53,006 nt of DNA. Origin: Chlorokybus atmophyticus. Its lineage: Eukaryota; Streptophyta; Chlorokybophyceae; Chlorokybales; Chlorokybaceae. Below the pieces are notes generated by a model. It was not told where the DNA came from. It ran no database searches and saw nothing but the letters and a program-made list of their open reading frames with translations. This document shows positions 10,580 through 20,820 of the stretch, piece by piece. A program made the translations under genes and the position numbers. Positions within the stretch are counted from its first letter, which is position 1; each line of letters begins with the position of its first letter. The stretch spans positions 361,547 to 414,552 of the forward strand of contig RHPI01001507.1 in NCBI GenBank assembly GCA_009103225.1, written 5' to 3'.

Positions 10580-13259
10580 TTGTGGACAATGATGGCTGTG
10601 GTCTGCAGGAGCTGACAAGAGAGCAACGCAGTGAACCAGCATCTTGGCATGCAATTCAAGCGTGAGTGGACAGGCCGTTGCGAGTGGTGGAGATAACATC
10701 AGTAAGCAGTAAGATGTCCAAGCCAGTGCGTTAGTTTTTGCATGTTGCAGACGTTGCGAGAATCTATACACACCGGCATGGTGCCTCTTTGGATATGGTG
10801 TCTGCAACTTGTTGGCATGTTGAGTTGTGTGCCGTTTTCAAACAAACTGAACATCGCAAGAACATTTAGTGCGCTCTTGCGAACACTTTCCTTGTGTAGA
10901 TGCTTGACCTTGAGCGTGGTTGCGTTTGTGCAAGGCAGGTATATTGTATCATATGAGTCAGGAGAAGCAGTTCCAGCGCAACCGTTCTGTACTGGCTTTC
11001 ATTGGCTTCGAACCCTTTGGGGCACTAGCTTCTGCGCAACAAGGAGTTGGCCCATTGCAAGTCCGCCTTCCTTCTAACTACGCCACCGTGGGCGCCATTG
11101 CCCGACGATGGCATCGTTGGCACAAGTCGCTGCCACTTGCTGCTGCAGCTACGACATGCAAGTTCCTAGCACGAGCAACCACTTCTCAATTGTATGGATG
11201 GCTGGTGTGGCTGTGCATTTGCTCGATGTTTTTGTCACTGTAAGAGGAGTAGTAGTCATGGTGGTGGTGGTGGCGCTGCTGCAGCGCTTTCCTCCTCCCC
11301 CCCCTCCCCCCCTCTTCCTGGGCGCATGCCACACATGGTTCAATGATGGTGCGCAGCCTGTCCCTGAGAGCTGCTTGCATGCAGCCTTGCATTGTACATC
11401 GTAGGCTTCTGCTAGACAGCTGCAGTGTCCTGGTCGACACATGATAGGGCAGCACCTGCTCCCCAAACACCCACCATGACGTGTATCTTCTGCACGCAGT
11501 TGGGCAAAGCACACTTGCGAACACGCGCACAAGCAAGCATGCTCACGCGGGAACACTGTGAGCACGTACAGGTGCTCACGCATTCGTGCACACCCAATCT
11601 GACTGCAGAGGTGGAATGCCCAACAGACAACGACGTGCAGGGCGCGTATGTGAGAATCATTGCATGGGTGCGCATGCATGTGTGTGGGAGCGGGTTGGCT
11701 TGTTGGCGCACACATGCTGTCCGTGTGTTCCTGTCTTGTTCTGTCAGTACGCATACCTGCGTGCGTTGTTGGTGTACGACTCCTACGCGTACACACCTGC
11801 GCCCTGTCAGATCTGGCAGCGCTAATAACAACACCACCTCCAGGCGCACCTTACAATTTATACAACTGAAAGTGACACACACTTGCGCACATGCACACAC
11901 ACAAAGACATACTCCCGAAGGCTGGATACGTATAGCTAGCTAATGGTGTTGCAAGAATTTGTGGAGCAGGACGCCCCTGATAGTCGCTGCTCGCCCTTGG
12001 TTTCAACATCGTTGTGATTGCTTTACACGCTCGCATATTTGTACACACCTGCCCTGTGTGCAGACAGCATGTGTATGTGACATATTGACAGTTGAGTTGC
12101 ACTGAAGGACGAAACGCACGCACGCACGCGCCGCCATCCACACATCACCTGCTTTAAAAATACCTGGTGTATGGTGCAATATCCCCTGACGCAATGTGTC
12201 CATGCATTCATATTGGCGGATGACGCCCAGCGAGCGCAGGGAGGTGAGGATACAATCCGCGATGTTGTTCACTCTTCTGTGTGTGCGTGTGTTTGTGTTC
12301 AATTTCTACAATACGTGCACGAACGCACCCACCCACAATAGCAACAGTTCCCCGCGAAGGCTTTTGTTCGTAAACCAAAACCCAAATATATTTATAGTAG
12401 AAAGTACATGAGCTCAATCAAAACACAGCAAAGAAACTGAAGCTGAACGAAGGAAAGAGAGAAGCTACGAGTACAGAAGAAAGAGCAGGTAGCTAGCTAC
12501 TGGCCAAGCTGCTGCAGTCGAAGAGGGTGCCACACAACTGACAGCGCATGAAGAGAGGAGGCATCCACCGTGCAAAGAAGAGAGGAGCGACCCCAGCTGG
12601 CAGAGAATTGCTGCACAGCCCCAAGCCGAAGATCACCTGCAACAGGAGAGACGTACACAGTACGCCATCCCTCAAGGGCCAGCTACCTAATGCCGGCAGC
12701 AAGGGTGCGAAGAGCAACAACAGGAGGAAGAAGCGAACCACCGTAGCGGCGCAACATGACAAACACTTCTTCTTCGTCACTGACGCTTAATATAGCTTGT
12801 GCACACACATACGCACACACAATGTATAAGGTTAGACACAGAGGTATGCACTTATTAGGCAATCGGGCTGATTGTGATTGCGGCCTGTGATTGTGATCCT
12901 AAGCATCACTTGCCAAGCCGCACGCGAAAGACTAAGCGTAAATACTAATAATGCTCTTTCAGGAAGAGGTAATGCAGTGTCGCTTAGACTTCATATCACC
13001 CTGTGTTTGGTTCTTAGATAGTTGCGTGCGTTGGTGCTGATGACACACCTGTCCAATGTTAGAGCTCTCTTCCTTGTCAAACATTGCTGATGGCCCTGCA
13101 AGCGCGAGGCAGCTTGTAGCCGCCAATTCCGTCCCCAACATTAAAGTCGCCTTGCACTGTAACGACCGCATGAACCTAACCAATCAATCCATCAATCTGA
13201 TGTTGACACCACACACACAACACCCGCATGCACACGTGCAGGGAGTCATGAGCCATGGT
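10580..13259. other. Region without a confident gene
   Basis: Overlapping short frames on both strands. Low-complexity tracts include GGT repeats (about 11261-11274), a poly-C/CT tract (11290-11315) and CA/CG-alternating stretches (11880-11910 and 12115-12130). A CxxC...H...C-like string near 11478 (CIFCTQLGKAH) could be a finger remnant but is unsupported by neighbours. The best small ORF is listed separately. Confidence 0.5.
12548..12790 (+). CDS. Short basic ORF, function unknown
   Basis: Eighty codons from an ATG to a TAA, rich in Lys and Arg (clusters RAKKRG and NNRRKKR). No domain recognised. The opposite strand is open too and would give a hydrophobic peptide, so this may be chance. 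Confidence 0.15.
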   Translation: MKRGGIHRAKKRGATPAGRELLHSPKPKITCNRRDVHSTPSLKGQLPNAGSKGAKSNNRRKKRTTVAAQHDKHFFFVTDA

Positions 13260-13261
13260 AC

Positions 13262-14180
13262 TCACCAGCGCATGAGCGTGTCTACTTTGTTAGCTTGGAG
13301 TCCGGCCGTTGCGTACAACACAAGAAGCTGAAGGTTGTATCCGTGTTGATGGCAATGACTGTTCTGAAGGTAGGGTTGCCCTCTACGCTCTCCAAGTATA
13401 GCCGTCGGGCAGTCTGTGCAGTGCTGTGAGAAAAGTTGGCCCGAGCATGCATATCTGCGCACGCATGCTGCAGTGTGCGTGGATGCATACACAGACATAC
13501 ACGGACACACACCTACATGTGCGGCAGTGTGTACAAGCACGCGAGGCAGCACGTGTGCGCGCACTGCTGGAGACACACCACACACATATGCATACACATG
13601 CTCGCGCAATCACACACATGTGTGTGCCAGCGCTCATGCGCACAGACACATACACACACAAGCATGTGCCCACACACACGCTCACCTTAAACCAGGTCAC
13701 ATGAGAAACGGCCAAGGCAGCATTGAAACCAGCCGCAAACTGTCACATGGGAAAAGCTTTGCGCGCGTCATTGCTAATGTCCGCAAGGAGAGTTGTGCTC
13801 ATGAAGATGTGGTATGCTGTCTCGCCGCAGTCGTCGCACACGTTGTAGAGGTCCGACCAGAACCCTGCCACTATGCTTGGCAGGGTTGATGTTGAGGACA
13901 TCGACTGAAGAAGGCTGTAACGCGGGCAAGAATGCGCGGCGCTGTTGATGTTAATGCACACGCAGCGCACACTGGCCTCCCTGCAGACCGGCCAAGGGAG
14001 CAGCATGTCGACCAAGTTGGAAACACATGGTCACACCTATGGTTGAGGAAAACGAAGCAAACCAAAGCAAAAGCTTACCGCTGTCAAGCGAAGTGTGACA
14101 CACACGCTTGTGCATGCGTGCTTGAAGATTCACTCACTTCCGCACTGTTGTGTCACACTTCGCTGGTTAGAAGTCCACCA
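13262..14180 (-). pseudogene. Plavaka-like transposase fragment (copy E)
   Basis: Reading leftward, an exon ends at GCGGAA followed by GTGAGTG (about 14135). The intron closes at ACCATAG (about 14035) and the next exon opens GTGTGACC. Intron and both flanks are recognisably similar to copy C on the other strand (35100-35320), which is the main evidence. Farther on, DDCGETAYHIFMSTTLL ... DARKAFP (about 13850-13745) lines up with the copy C segment around PTFAYPLMWTVIA (about 35600). A TGA (about 13740) interrupts the frame before QFAAGFNAALAVSHVTWFK. An intron full of CA repeats (13440-13690) then leads to a last coding-like block, RRLYLESVEGNPTFRTVIA (about 13420-13325). Only the middle of the transposase remains, so this is a broken copy. 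Confidence 0.5.
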
Positions 14181-14279
14181 CGGAGAAGCCTAACGTGCAG
14201 GCAGTAAGCATTACCAATGACAGCGCCAGCAGCAGTAAAGCAGACAAAGCCCAAGCCACGGCTGGACACATGGAAGCAA

Positions 14280-14960
14280 GTGTATCAACTTCAGTTGCAT
14301 GCAGCACGACATCCTCACCAAACTGTAGTACAGTTGTATTAATATCAATGTGGACCATCAATGCAATGGTCATTGCATTGATGCTATTACATCAACACAA
14401 AACAATGCAGTGTCCACAATAGCTTCACATGTTGATGTTGAGCGTGTGTGCATGTGTGAATGATTCAATGCATGTGCAATCAACATTAGTACAGCGACGT
14501 AACGCTACTAATGCAACTGTGATGCAAAGGTAATGACTATTGTCGCAATACCTGCTGCATTGTCATTAATCCCGCGTGGTTATCATATGGTTGTTGTATC
14601 TGTTAAACTGATGCAGCTTTAACGTGCATAACATGTTGAAAAGACATCAGTTGCATGGGTTCAATGCTTGTCAAAGCCATGCATGCATAAATGCTGTTGT
14701 AAACATGCTGCAACCACGCGCTTTGTTGATGTTAATGTGATGTAAAACTGTTGCTGTTGTCGCATGAACATAATGTGCTGCAAATGCACGTTAATGCAGT
14801 GCTCAACCACCATGGTACCAGCACCATCTAATCAATGCAAGTGTGATGTTCTCTAGCAACAACATGACACGCAGCTGACATGAACCTCATCTGAAAACTA
14901 TCACTACCACATCAACACCACATGAGTAATGTATTAGCATAGCTTAGCAAAGCATCTGTT
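14280..14960. repeat. Candidate subterminal repeat region, left of transposase A
   Basis: Non-coding and crowded with variants of GTTGATG, CATCAAC, TGCAAC and GCATTGATG on both strands. Similar words fill 29990-30365, on the far side of gene B1. CACTA-superfamily elements carry dense short subterminal repeats that the transposon's own proteins bind. The pairing of these two regions as ends of one element is inference; no clean terminal inverted repeat was found. Confidence 0.4.
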
Positions 14961-15039
14961 CAGTGTCAGTAACGCATTGCAGTAATGCAATCTTGTCACA
15001 TATCAAGCAATTACACTATTGGGTTGCCAAGTTGCCAAT

Positions 15040-18000
15040 TCAATGTCGATGTTGATTGATGAAAAAGTGCTCAACTCCGTCCTCAGCACTGAAATCGGGC
15101 ACAATGTGCGCTACCCTCTCTATGCACCCTAGAGCTACAACATCGTACCAATCAGCTCCCTGCCTCTGTGCCCACTTGAGTCGTCTCTGACCCAGGTGCG
15201 GCACAACCCTCCCGAACTCCACATACCAGCGCACAAATGCACACATGTGCCACTCGCGTCGTGTGTTTGCCATAAGAAAGAGCAAGCGCACTTGTCCATA
15301 CCACTTCACATCGTTCCCGTTCCCGGCATCAACTCCGCGCACAACCACATCGTCGAAAACCGGGTTGTAGTAGCTGCAAAAATTGGCGCGAAGCATGGAG
15401 CAGCCACTCCGTCCTCGACTAGCGGCTGCAGCTGTAGGAGAAAGTCGCACTGAGTTGTACACATAGACCTGCTCAACACACAACATCAACATTGTAAAGC
15501 GTTTCCACACAGTAGAGATAGCGTGCACATATGTATGCACATGCACGCGCAGCCGCATGCGCACGCGCACATGCAAAAAGTCATGTATGCAAGAACCGCC
15601 ACACCCACGAACAGCCACATGTGCATGTGCCAGCCAATCCCAATTACTTGTTTCATTTACATCTGCTAGTACCTTATCACCAAGAATGCATGGAAGATTG
15701 TCCCATAGTGCAGCATCTCCTCTCACGCCTCGACGGCCTTCAAGTTCCAGCAGATACCTTCTTGCTGCGAGTGGTAGATGCACGAGCTCGGGCTGCTCTT
15801 GTAAGCGTTTGATTGAAGCAACATCCGCTGGCTGCCCCTCTCTAAGCCCTTGCAAGTCGAGGACTTTGCGGCGGCTACTAATGGCATGGTCCCCTAGACC
15901 ATCCGGCTGCAACACAACAAGAGCACAATGCATGCTTAGTTCACGCTGAGAGTGTACTAGTAGTCTAGACACGAGGTCATACGACAGATTGCACAAGTAC
16001 CGTTTGTATGTGACGTGCTTTGTTTCGTTGCTTAGGATGTTCATGCCTTGGTCGGCTCACTGCATTCCAACTGCGTCTTACATCTCCGAGCGCCGAGCCT
16101 AAGCTTTGACGATGGACAACACGCCGGACCATCTGCGAGCATTGGAGAGCGTCTGTTAGTGTCAACATCAAAGCTATCATCATGTGTGACTCAACAGCAC
16201 ATACACGCACTCACGCGCATTGTTGCACACCGTGTGCACAAGGCATCGTGGGCTCGTGGACGCATGTGCATGCGGGTGCCACCCGCATGCACATGCGTCC
16301 ACGAGCAGTAGAGATAATGAGAGAGTGCAGCGCAGACAGTAGAGCACCAGAAAAATGAACCTAGCAGCAACATACAGCGCATACACATGCTCGCGCGCAC
16401 CAAGTTGAAATGCAACGTGTGTTGTACCTGCTGCATGACTGTACGCGCATGCTTGTTTGTTGCAGAGTACGGCTTGTGTGCCACATTCTTGTGATCTTCT
16501 TCCCAACTCTGAGCGTCGTACTCATCCAAAGGCCCCAACCGCTTGATGCACTGCTCGTAATGCTTGAGTGCATGGTACTTCACAGTGTTCCAGTTCGACA
16601 ACTGGTATGGGCCAAGACGTTCTTTCGCCAGCTGGTCGAATCTGCATTCGGATGTTTGAATACGCATGCATGAGTAAATGCAAGTCAGATTACAAGCTCA
16701 TACAAGCTAGTACTAATGGCTTTTGTGTAGACAACCGTGACCTTATGTGCAACAAGCGCTGTGACAACACTTGGTGCGAAGCATATGAACAGACTGCAAG
16801 CAAAGCTATTACTTATGGTATATAGCAAACTTACTTTGCTCTTGCTTGTGCCAGCTTTGCGAGCGTCAAGTCTGTGTGCGGACCAGCGTGCACACCCTTT
16901 CGATTGGCAATCATGTAGAACTCGCTGAAGGCAACAAAGAGTGGAGTGACCTCATCCACCAAGTTGTCACCATGCGATACCAGAACTGCCATGTAGGTTG
17001 CGTAAGGCATCACCTGTAACAATGCACTGGCTTGAGATTGTGGCAACATCTTTCACATGAGTATGCATGCCAACTAGCTGTCATGGAAGTTTGGCACACC
17101 TGCATGGTTGCTGCGTGCTCATTGGCGGTGACCGCAACGTCGGTTGTGAGATAACCAAAAGGAATGCGCAGAGCTGGACACTTCATTACGTCCAGCCTTG
17201 CTTCAATGGTGCGGATGGAGTCACCTGTGGGATCTGTGTGTACATGTCACTTAATGGTGCATGCTAATGTTTATCGTGACAGAAGTTGATCGACAAGCAA
17301 CCTTTAAGGAGAAGCTAGACTACAGCTACCTTTGTCTTTGAGATACTCAACAAGTAATGTGGTTAGGTCTTTGTACACGCCTAGCACCGCTTGATGCATC
17401 CTTTCCAAAGTGATAGCTAGATGAGCATTACCAATGGGCAGGTTTCCGAATGGCAGGTCCCACAATGAGCACTGCTAAAAAAAAGATATTTGTCAGTACA
17501 TCATCTATGATCAGAACTGTTGCAATAGGCACAACACAAGCTTGCGCACCTTCACCACTTGGCTGTATGACACTTTTGACAACATCGCCTGTATGTTGCA
17601 TAAAGGTTGACCAGACTGCAGGGCACCAACAGCTATTGCCCATGTGTGCTTCATTGCCTCAATTGTGCGCTCCTCGTGTATACTTGACAAGTCGCTCAAC
17701 TCTTCTCTCGGACACATACACCAATGGCATGGATAGTTGCAGCCATTGGTGTCCTTGTGACAAAGGAGCTTGCAGCCTTCGGACCAGTCCGTAATCCAGG
17801 ATGCGAGGAAGGGATACACGAGCTGCCTTTCGCCGTTAGCATTGACCAAGACTTCACCGCTGCAACTCATCACATGCTTATCAACATAACGTTCAAGCAG
17901 GCCTGCAATGCAACACGTCTCATCGCAAGACTAGCTGCAAGTGCGCGCGCGCGCATACGCACACGCGCATGCGCACTTGCTGCTACTAGTAGTCTTGCAG

Positions 18001-19556
18001 AGAGAGAGAGAGAGAGAGAGGACTTACTTGGCCATTGCTTTAATGGGGCCGAGGACAATTTCAAGACAACGATGCAAAAGATCCAGTTTGGCCCACTTGA
18101 ATTGTCTGGATTTTCTGCCAAGACCTCGCTTGGGGAGAGGCCGCAAGGTAGGCAAATAACCAACCAGCCATTTGGCGTCTTTATTTCTAAAGCGCTTTGC
18201 GATATTGAACAAGCTGACTGAAATTGGCCAGCAAGATTGTCCTTTCTCATTAACGGGAGTACTATCGCTGAAAAAAACGAGCATTGCACATGTGGCACCC
18301 TCTGGAAGCAATGCCTGTTACAAGCCACATCAGCAACCACACGGACACAACTGTGGCCTTTCACATAACGACATGTAAGCAATACCAACAACATACACCA
18401 CATATGTACACGAGCACAATCAGCTAGCAGTACCTGAACATCGTTCCATAACATGCAGGTGTCTGGGGTTGCATAAATGCGACCTTCGCCGGCAGTCAGC
18501 ACCTTTGAATACAGCACGAAGTCCACCTGGAAGCGATTGTCACACTACATCTCAGCAAGCACTTCACCCATGTTGCGGTGGGTGAAGTAGACATCTTGTC
18601 CATACTCTGTCCGCGTTAGGTTGGTCCTCACCCAACCCTGTCACATTATGCAAACTAACTTAGACGTACTCCCGTGCACACGTGTAAGTGCACGCATGCG
18701 TGCGTACGCGTGTGCATGCGTATGCGAGCACGCGCGTGTATGTATGCGTGCGTGGGTTCTATGTGCATGCGTGCCTGCGCATGCATATGCGTGGGAGCGT
18801 GTGCATATGATAGTGTGCATGCTTGCCCGCATGCCATTGCATTTAAGGTGAGGGGGATATACGCATGCGTGCAATGCATGTGTTAAAAAGTCCACAAGTG
18901 ACCTCACGAAGTTGCCAAGAAGAATATGTCACCTGTTGTACTTGCGCCTCAGCGAAAGCTTTACAATTTTGCGCGGTGCGAACTAGCAGTTGCTCAGGGT
19001 GGAAGGACGGATGCCAAAGCAGTCGCAATAATCTATTGATGTCTGCATCTGATTGCCCTCGCCCTCCTCGACTTTCAAAGCAAAACCTCACAAACTCTGC
19101 AGTCACAGCAAAAGGTCCTAGTTGCTGCCTAAGTTGTTGCTGCCGAGCTGCCTCCTGATCCGCGTCGCGGTCTTGTGTAGTTGCGAGATGCAAAGCATCA
19201 TCAATGCCTTGGAATGTCCAGATGGGTGCATTTGGTAGGTTGACATCGCCAGACGAGTTGGCTGCAGGAGGTGAGCGCGGACTTTGACTGTTACTGTGGA
19301 CTTGGTGTGTTGCATGATGGCTGCTTGGGTCTTGCGGCATCCAGTCAGCTGCTCTATCAACTTGCTCATCTAGAACTCTCTCCACATGTTGAGTAATTGA
19401 CACAGGCAGTTGTGCGTGTAGACGGTCAAGATCCAGGTCGTCGGCAACATCGGTAGCAGCTCGCACGCGACAACACGCGCTGATGTTGACATGTGCAACT
19501 CTTGCGCGATGCGTCGTAAACTCTCGGCCACATGCATTGCATGCAAACCCAGCCAT
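15040..19556 (-). CDS. Plavaka-like (CACTA/EnSpm superfamily) transposase, copy A
   Basis: A cut-and-paste DNA transposase of about ten exons. ATG 19556 opens a CNAC...H...C finger (19544-19475). Exon 1 goes on through AEFVRFCFESRGGRGQS to about 18900. The next exon reads ...HRNMGEVLAEM, then an in-frame TAG (18545-18547), then the block ending at 18434. Intron 18433-18315 joins in phase to LPEGATCAMLVFFSDST, which holds the presumed first catalytic Asp (18264-18266), and WLVGYLPTL. The exon ends at 18028 (GTAAGT donor) and joins GEVLVNANGERQLVYPFL and CHWCMCPREE (17870-17550). Later exons give LAITLERMHQAVLGVYKDL (about 17430-17360), PFGYLTTDVAVTANEH (about 17170), YHALKHYEQCIKRLG (about 16590) and the C-terminal FVRWYVEF (about 15230). 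TGA at 15040-15042. The block order is that of Plavaka transposases. Asp is replaced by Glu in the LERMHQ block. It diverges from B1. Confidence 0.7.
16252..16306. repeat. Perfect 27-bp-arm palindrome in an intron of copy A
   Basis: Bases 16252-16278 are exactly complementary to 16280-16306 around one central base. Arms start GCTCGTGGACGCATGTGC. It lies between the exon with the YHALKHYEQ block and the next one, and would extrude as a cruciform or fold as a strong intronic hairpin. Confidence 0.95.
17928..17995. repeat. Intronic inverted repeat around an alternating CG/CA tract
   Basis: GCAAGTGCGC (17937-17946) pairs with GCGCACTTGC (17971-17980). Pairing extends outward with a bulge through AGACTAGCT and AGTAGTCT. 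The loop is alternating purine-pyrimidine. Confidence 0.75.
17999..18021. repeat. AG microsatellite
   Basis: About eleven AG units immediately inside the intron that starts at 18027 on the minus strand. On that strand it is a CT polypyrimidine tract just after the GTAAGTCC donor. Confidence 0.9.
18660..18850. repeat. Alternating purine-pyrimidine intron tract
   Basis: A long run of GTGCATGCGTGCG-like alternation in the first large intron of transposase A. Such sequence is prone to form left-handed Z-DNA. All three frames on both strands stay partly open, which produces spurious small ORFs. Confidence 0.75.
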
Positions 19557-20820
19557 ATGTGCCTGCGTAAGCACGTCAAGCGATTAGATGCACATACACC
19601 ATTTCCCATCAACATGCACTGGTGCATTCCAACATGTATAGCCTATTGTGGTCACTGATTTGCTAAATTCTCCACACTCAGATGCTAGCAAGGCATGCGC
19701 AACAGTTGGTCATAAGGCAATGAGGCCCTGCATGCGGAAGTCTATGTCAGTCTACTGTTCACTTCACCTCATGAACGGTGGATTCATGAGGTGCACTGAA
19801 CAGTAGGCTGACATGCACTAATCATCAACTCAGATTATAGCTCATAAAGAGATTAAACCAATGAACGGTAAACTTGTTCTCTCAAGCTATCGAGAGAAAG
19901 GCTTAGACCTAAGCCTATTCTCTTGGCAGCATAGACTGAGATCTCAAGTTCTCTAGGATTACATCCCCAGTTCCTGTGTAGTGTCAACTATGTACGTTAT
20001 GCAACCTGGCAATTTGGCCATATTTACTGGTACCAGGCAACCACATAATGTGCTTTACTCCGTCGCAATAGACTAGTTTAACGCATGCAGAATTGAAGTC
20101 CCTTGCAACTTGGCAGTGTTTACCGCTACCACACAGCGCATGCACATGCACATGCACTTCAGTCATGCGCTTACTACACGTTCGTCGACCAGGCGCAACC
20201 AAGATCCAGCCTCCTGGCAGCCTCTTGGCTGCCCTCCGTCCTGCCGCCGCCGCCGCTGCCGCCTGCGCCCGGCTGTACGTAGGCTGCTATAATTAGGGTT
20301 TCATTGCAGGGCATTGAGTCCGCATGTAGGTTCCACCGTGAGCACGCAGAGCGGTAGCGCCCTTAGCGACAAGCCGGTGCTGGCGGCGGTCTTTGGCGGC
20401 AAGGAGGCAAGATGGAAAGGTGCGCCTTGGTTTGGCTTGCATAGACAGCCTGTGCGTTGGCTTGCATGCACAGTCTGTGCTTCTAAGCAACCATCAGTCA
20501 CATCAAGCGCAAGGTCAACAAGCTGCCCCCGGCTGTTTGAAACTGAGTTGCCTAGCAGTGTGCTGTAGCAGGGATCTGTAGCACAAGCAGTCTTCATCAT
20601 ATGCTCCGGCATTTTCTGATTGTTATGTGCATTGCATGCACTCATTCGTTTTTGTGTCGTATGCTCAACCCTGTTACATGCATTGCATTTGACAATCAGT
20701 TCTTTTGTGTGCAGTATGCTCAGCACTGTAAAGTGATAGCAAATGCCTGTTGCTTAGCATTGCAACATGGAGGTAGCTAGCACGTGTACGTATAGGTGCC
20801 AGGAAGTTTTGCTGTAGTAC
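19557..20820. promoter_or_regulatory. Divergent intergenic region between transposase A and B1
   Basis: Separates the minus-strand transposase start (19556) from the first confident plus-strand B1 exon. It includes a 71-bp hairpin (19744-19814) and short inverted repeats around 19870-19960 (CTCTCAAGCTATCGAGAG, GGCTTAGACCTAAGCC). A plus-strand coding-like block at 20307-20568 after a TTGCAG could be an upstream B1 exon, but I cannot confirm it. Confidence 0.45.
19744..19814. repeat. 71-bp imperfect hairpin
   Basis: Arms 19744-19775 and 19783-19814 (32 bases each) are complementary apart from a few positions, around the seven-base loop CGGTGGA. The outer ends are ATGTCAG and CTGACAT. It lies 190 bases upstream of the transposase A start codon. 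Confidence 0.85.

Noticed and set aside
13416-13889. Plus-strand ORFs rich in His, Thr and Cys (also 18621-18907 on both strands)
   Set aside because: They are translations of CA/TG/CG-alternating intron DNA, open by composition in several frames.
18524-18547. A 22-base GT-AG interval that would splice out the TAG in transposase A
   Set aside because: Far shorter than the other introns seen here (about 100 bases or more), and the removed codons resemble coding sequence. A mutation is simpler.
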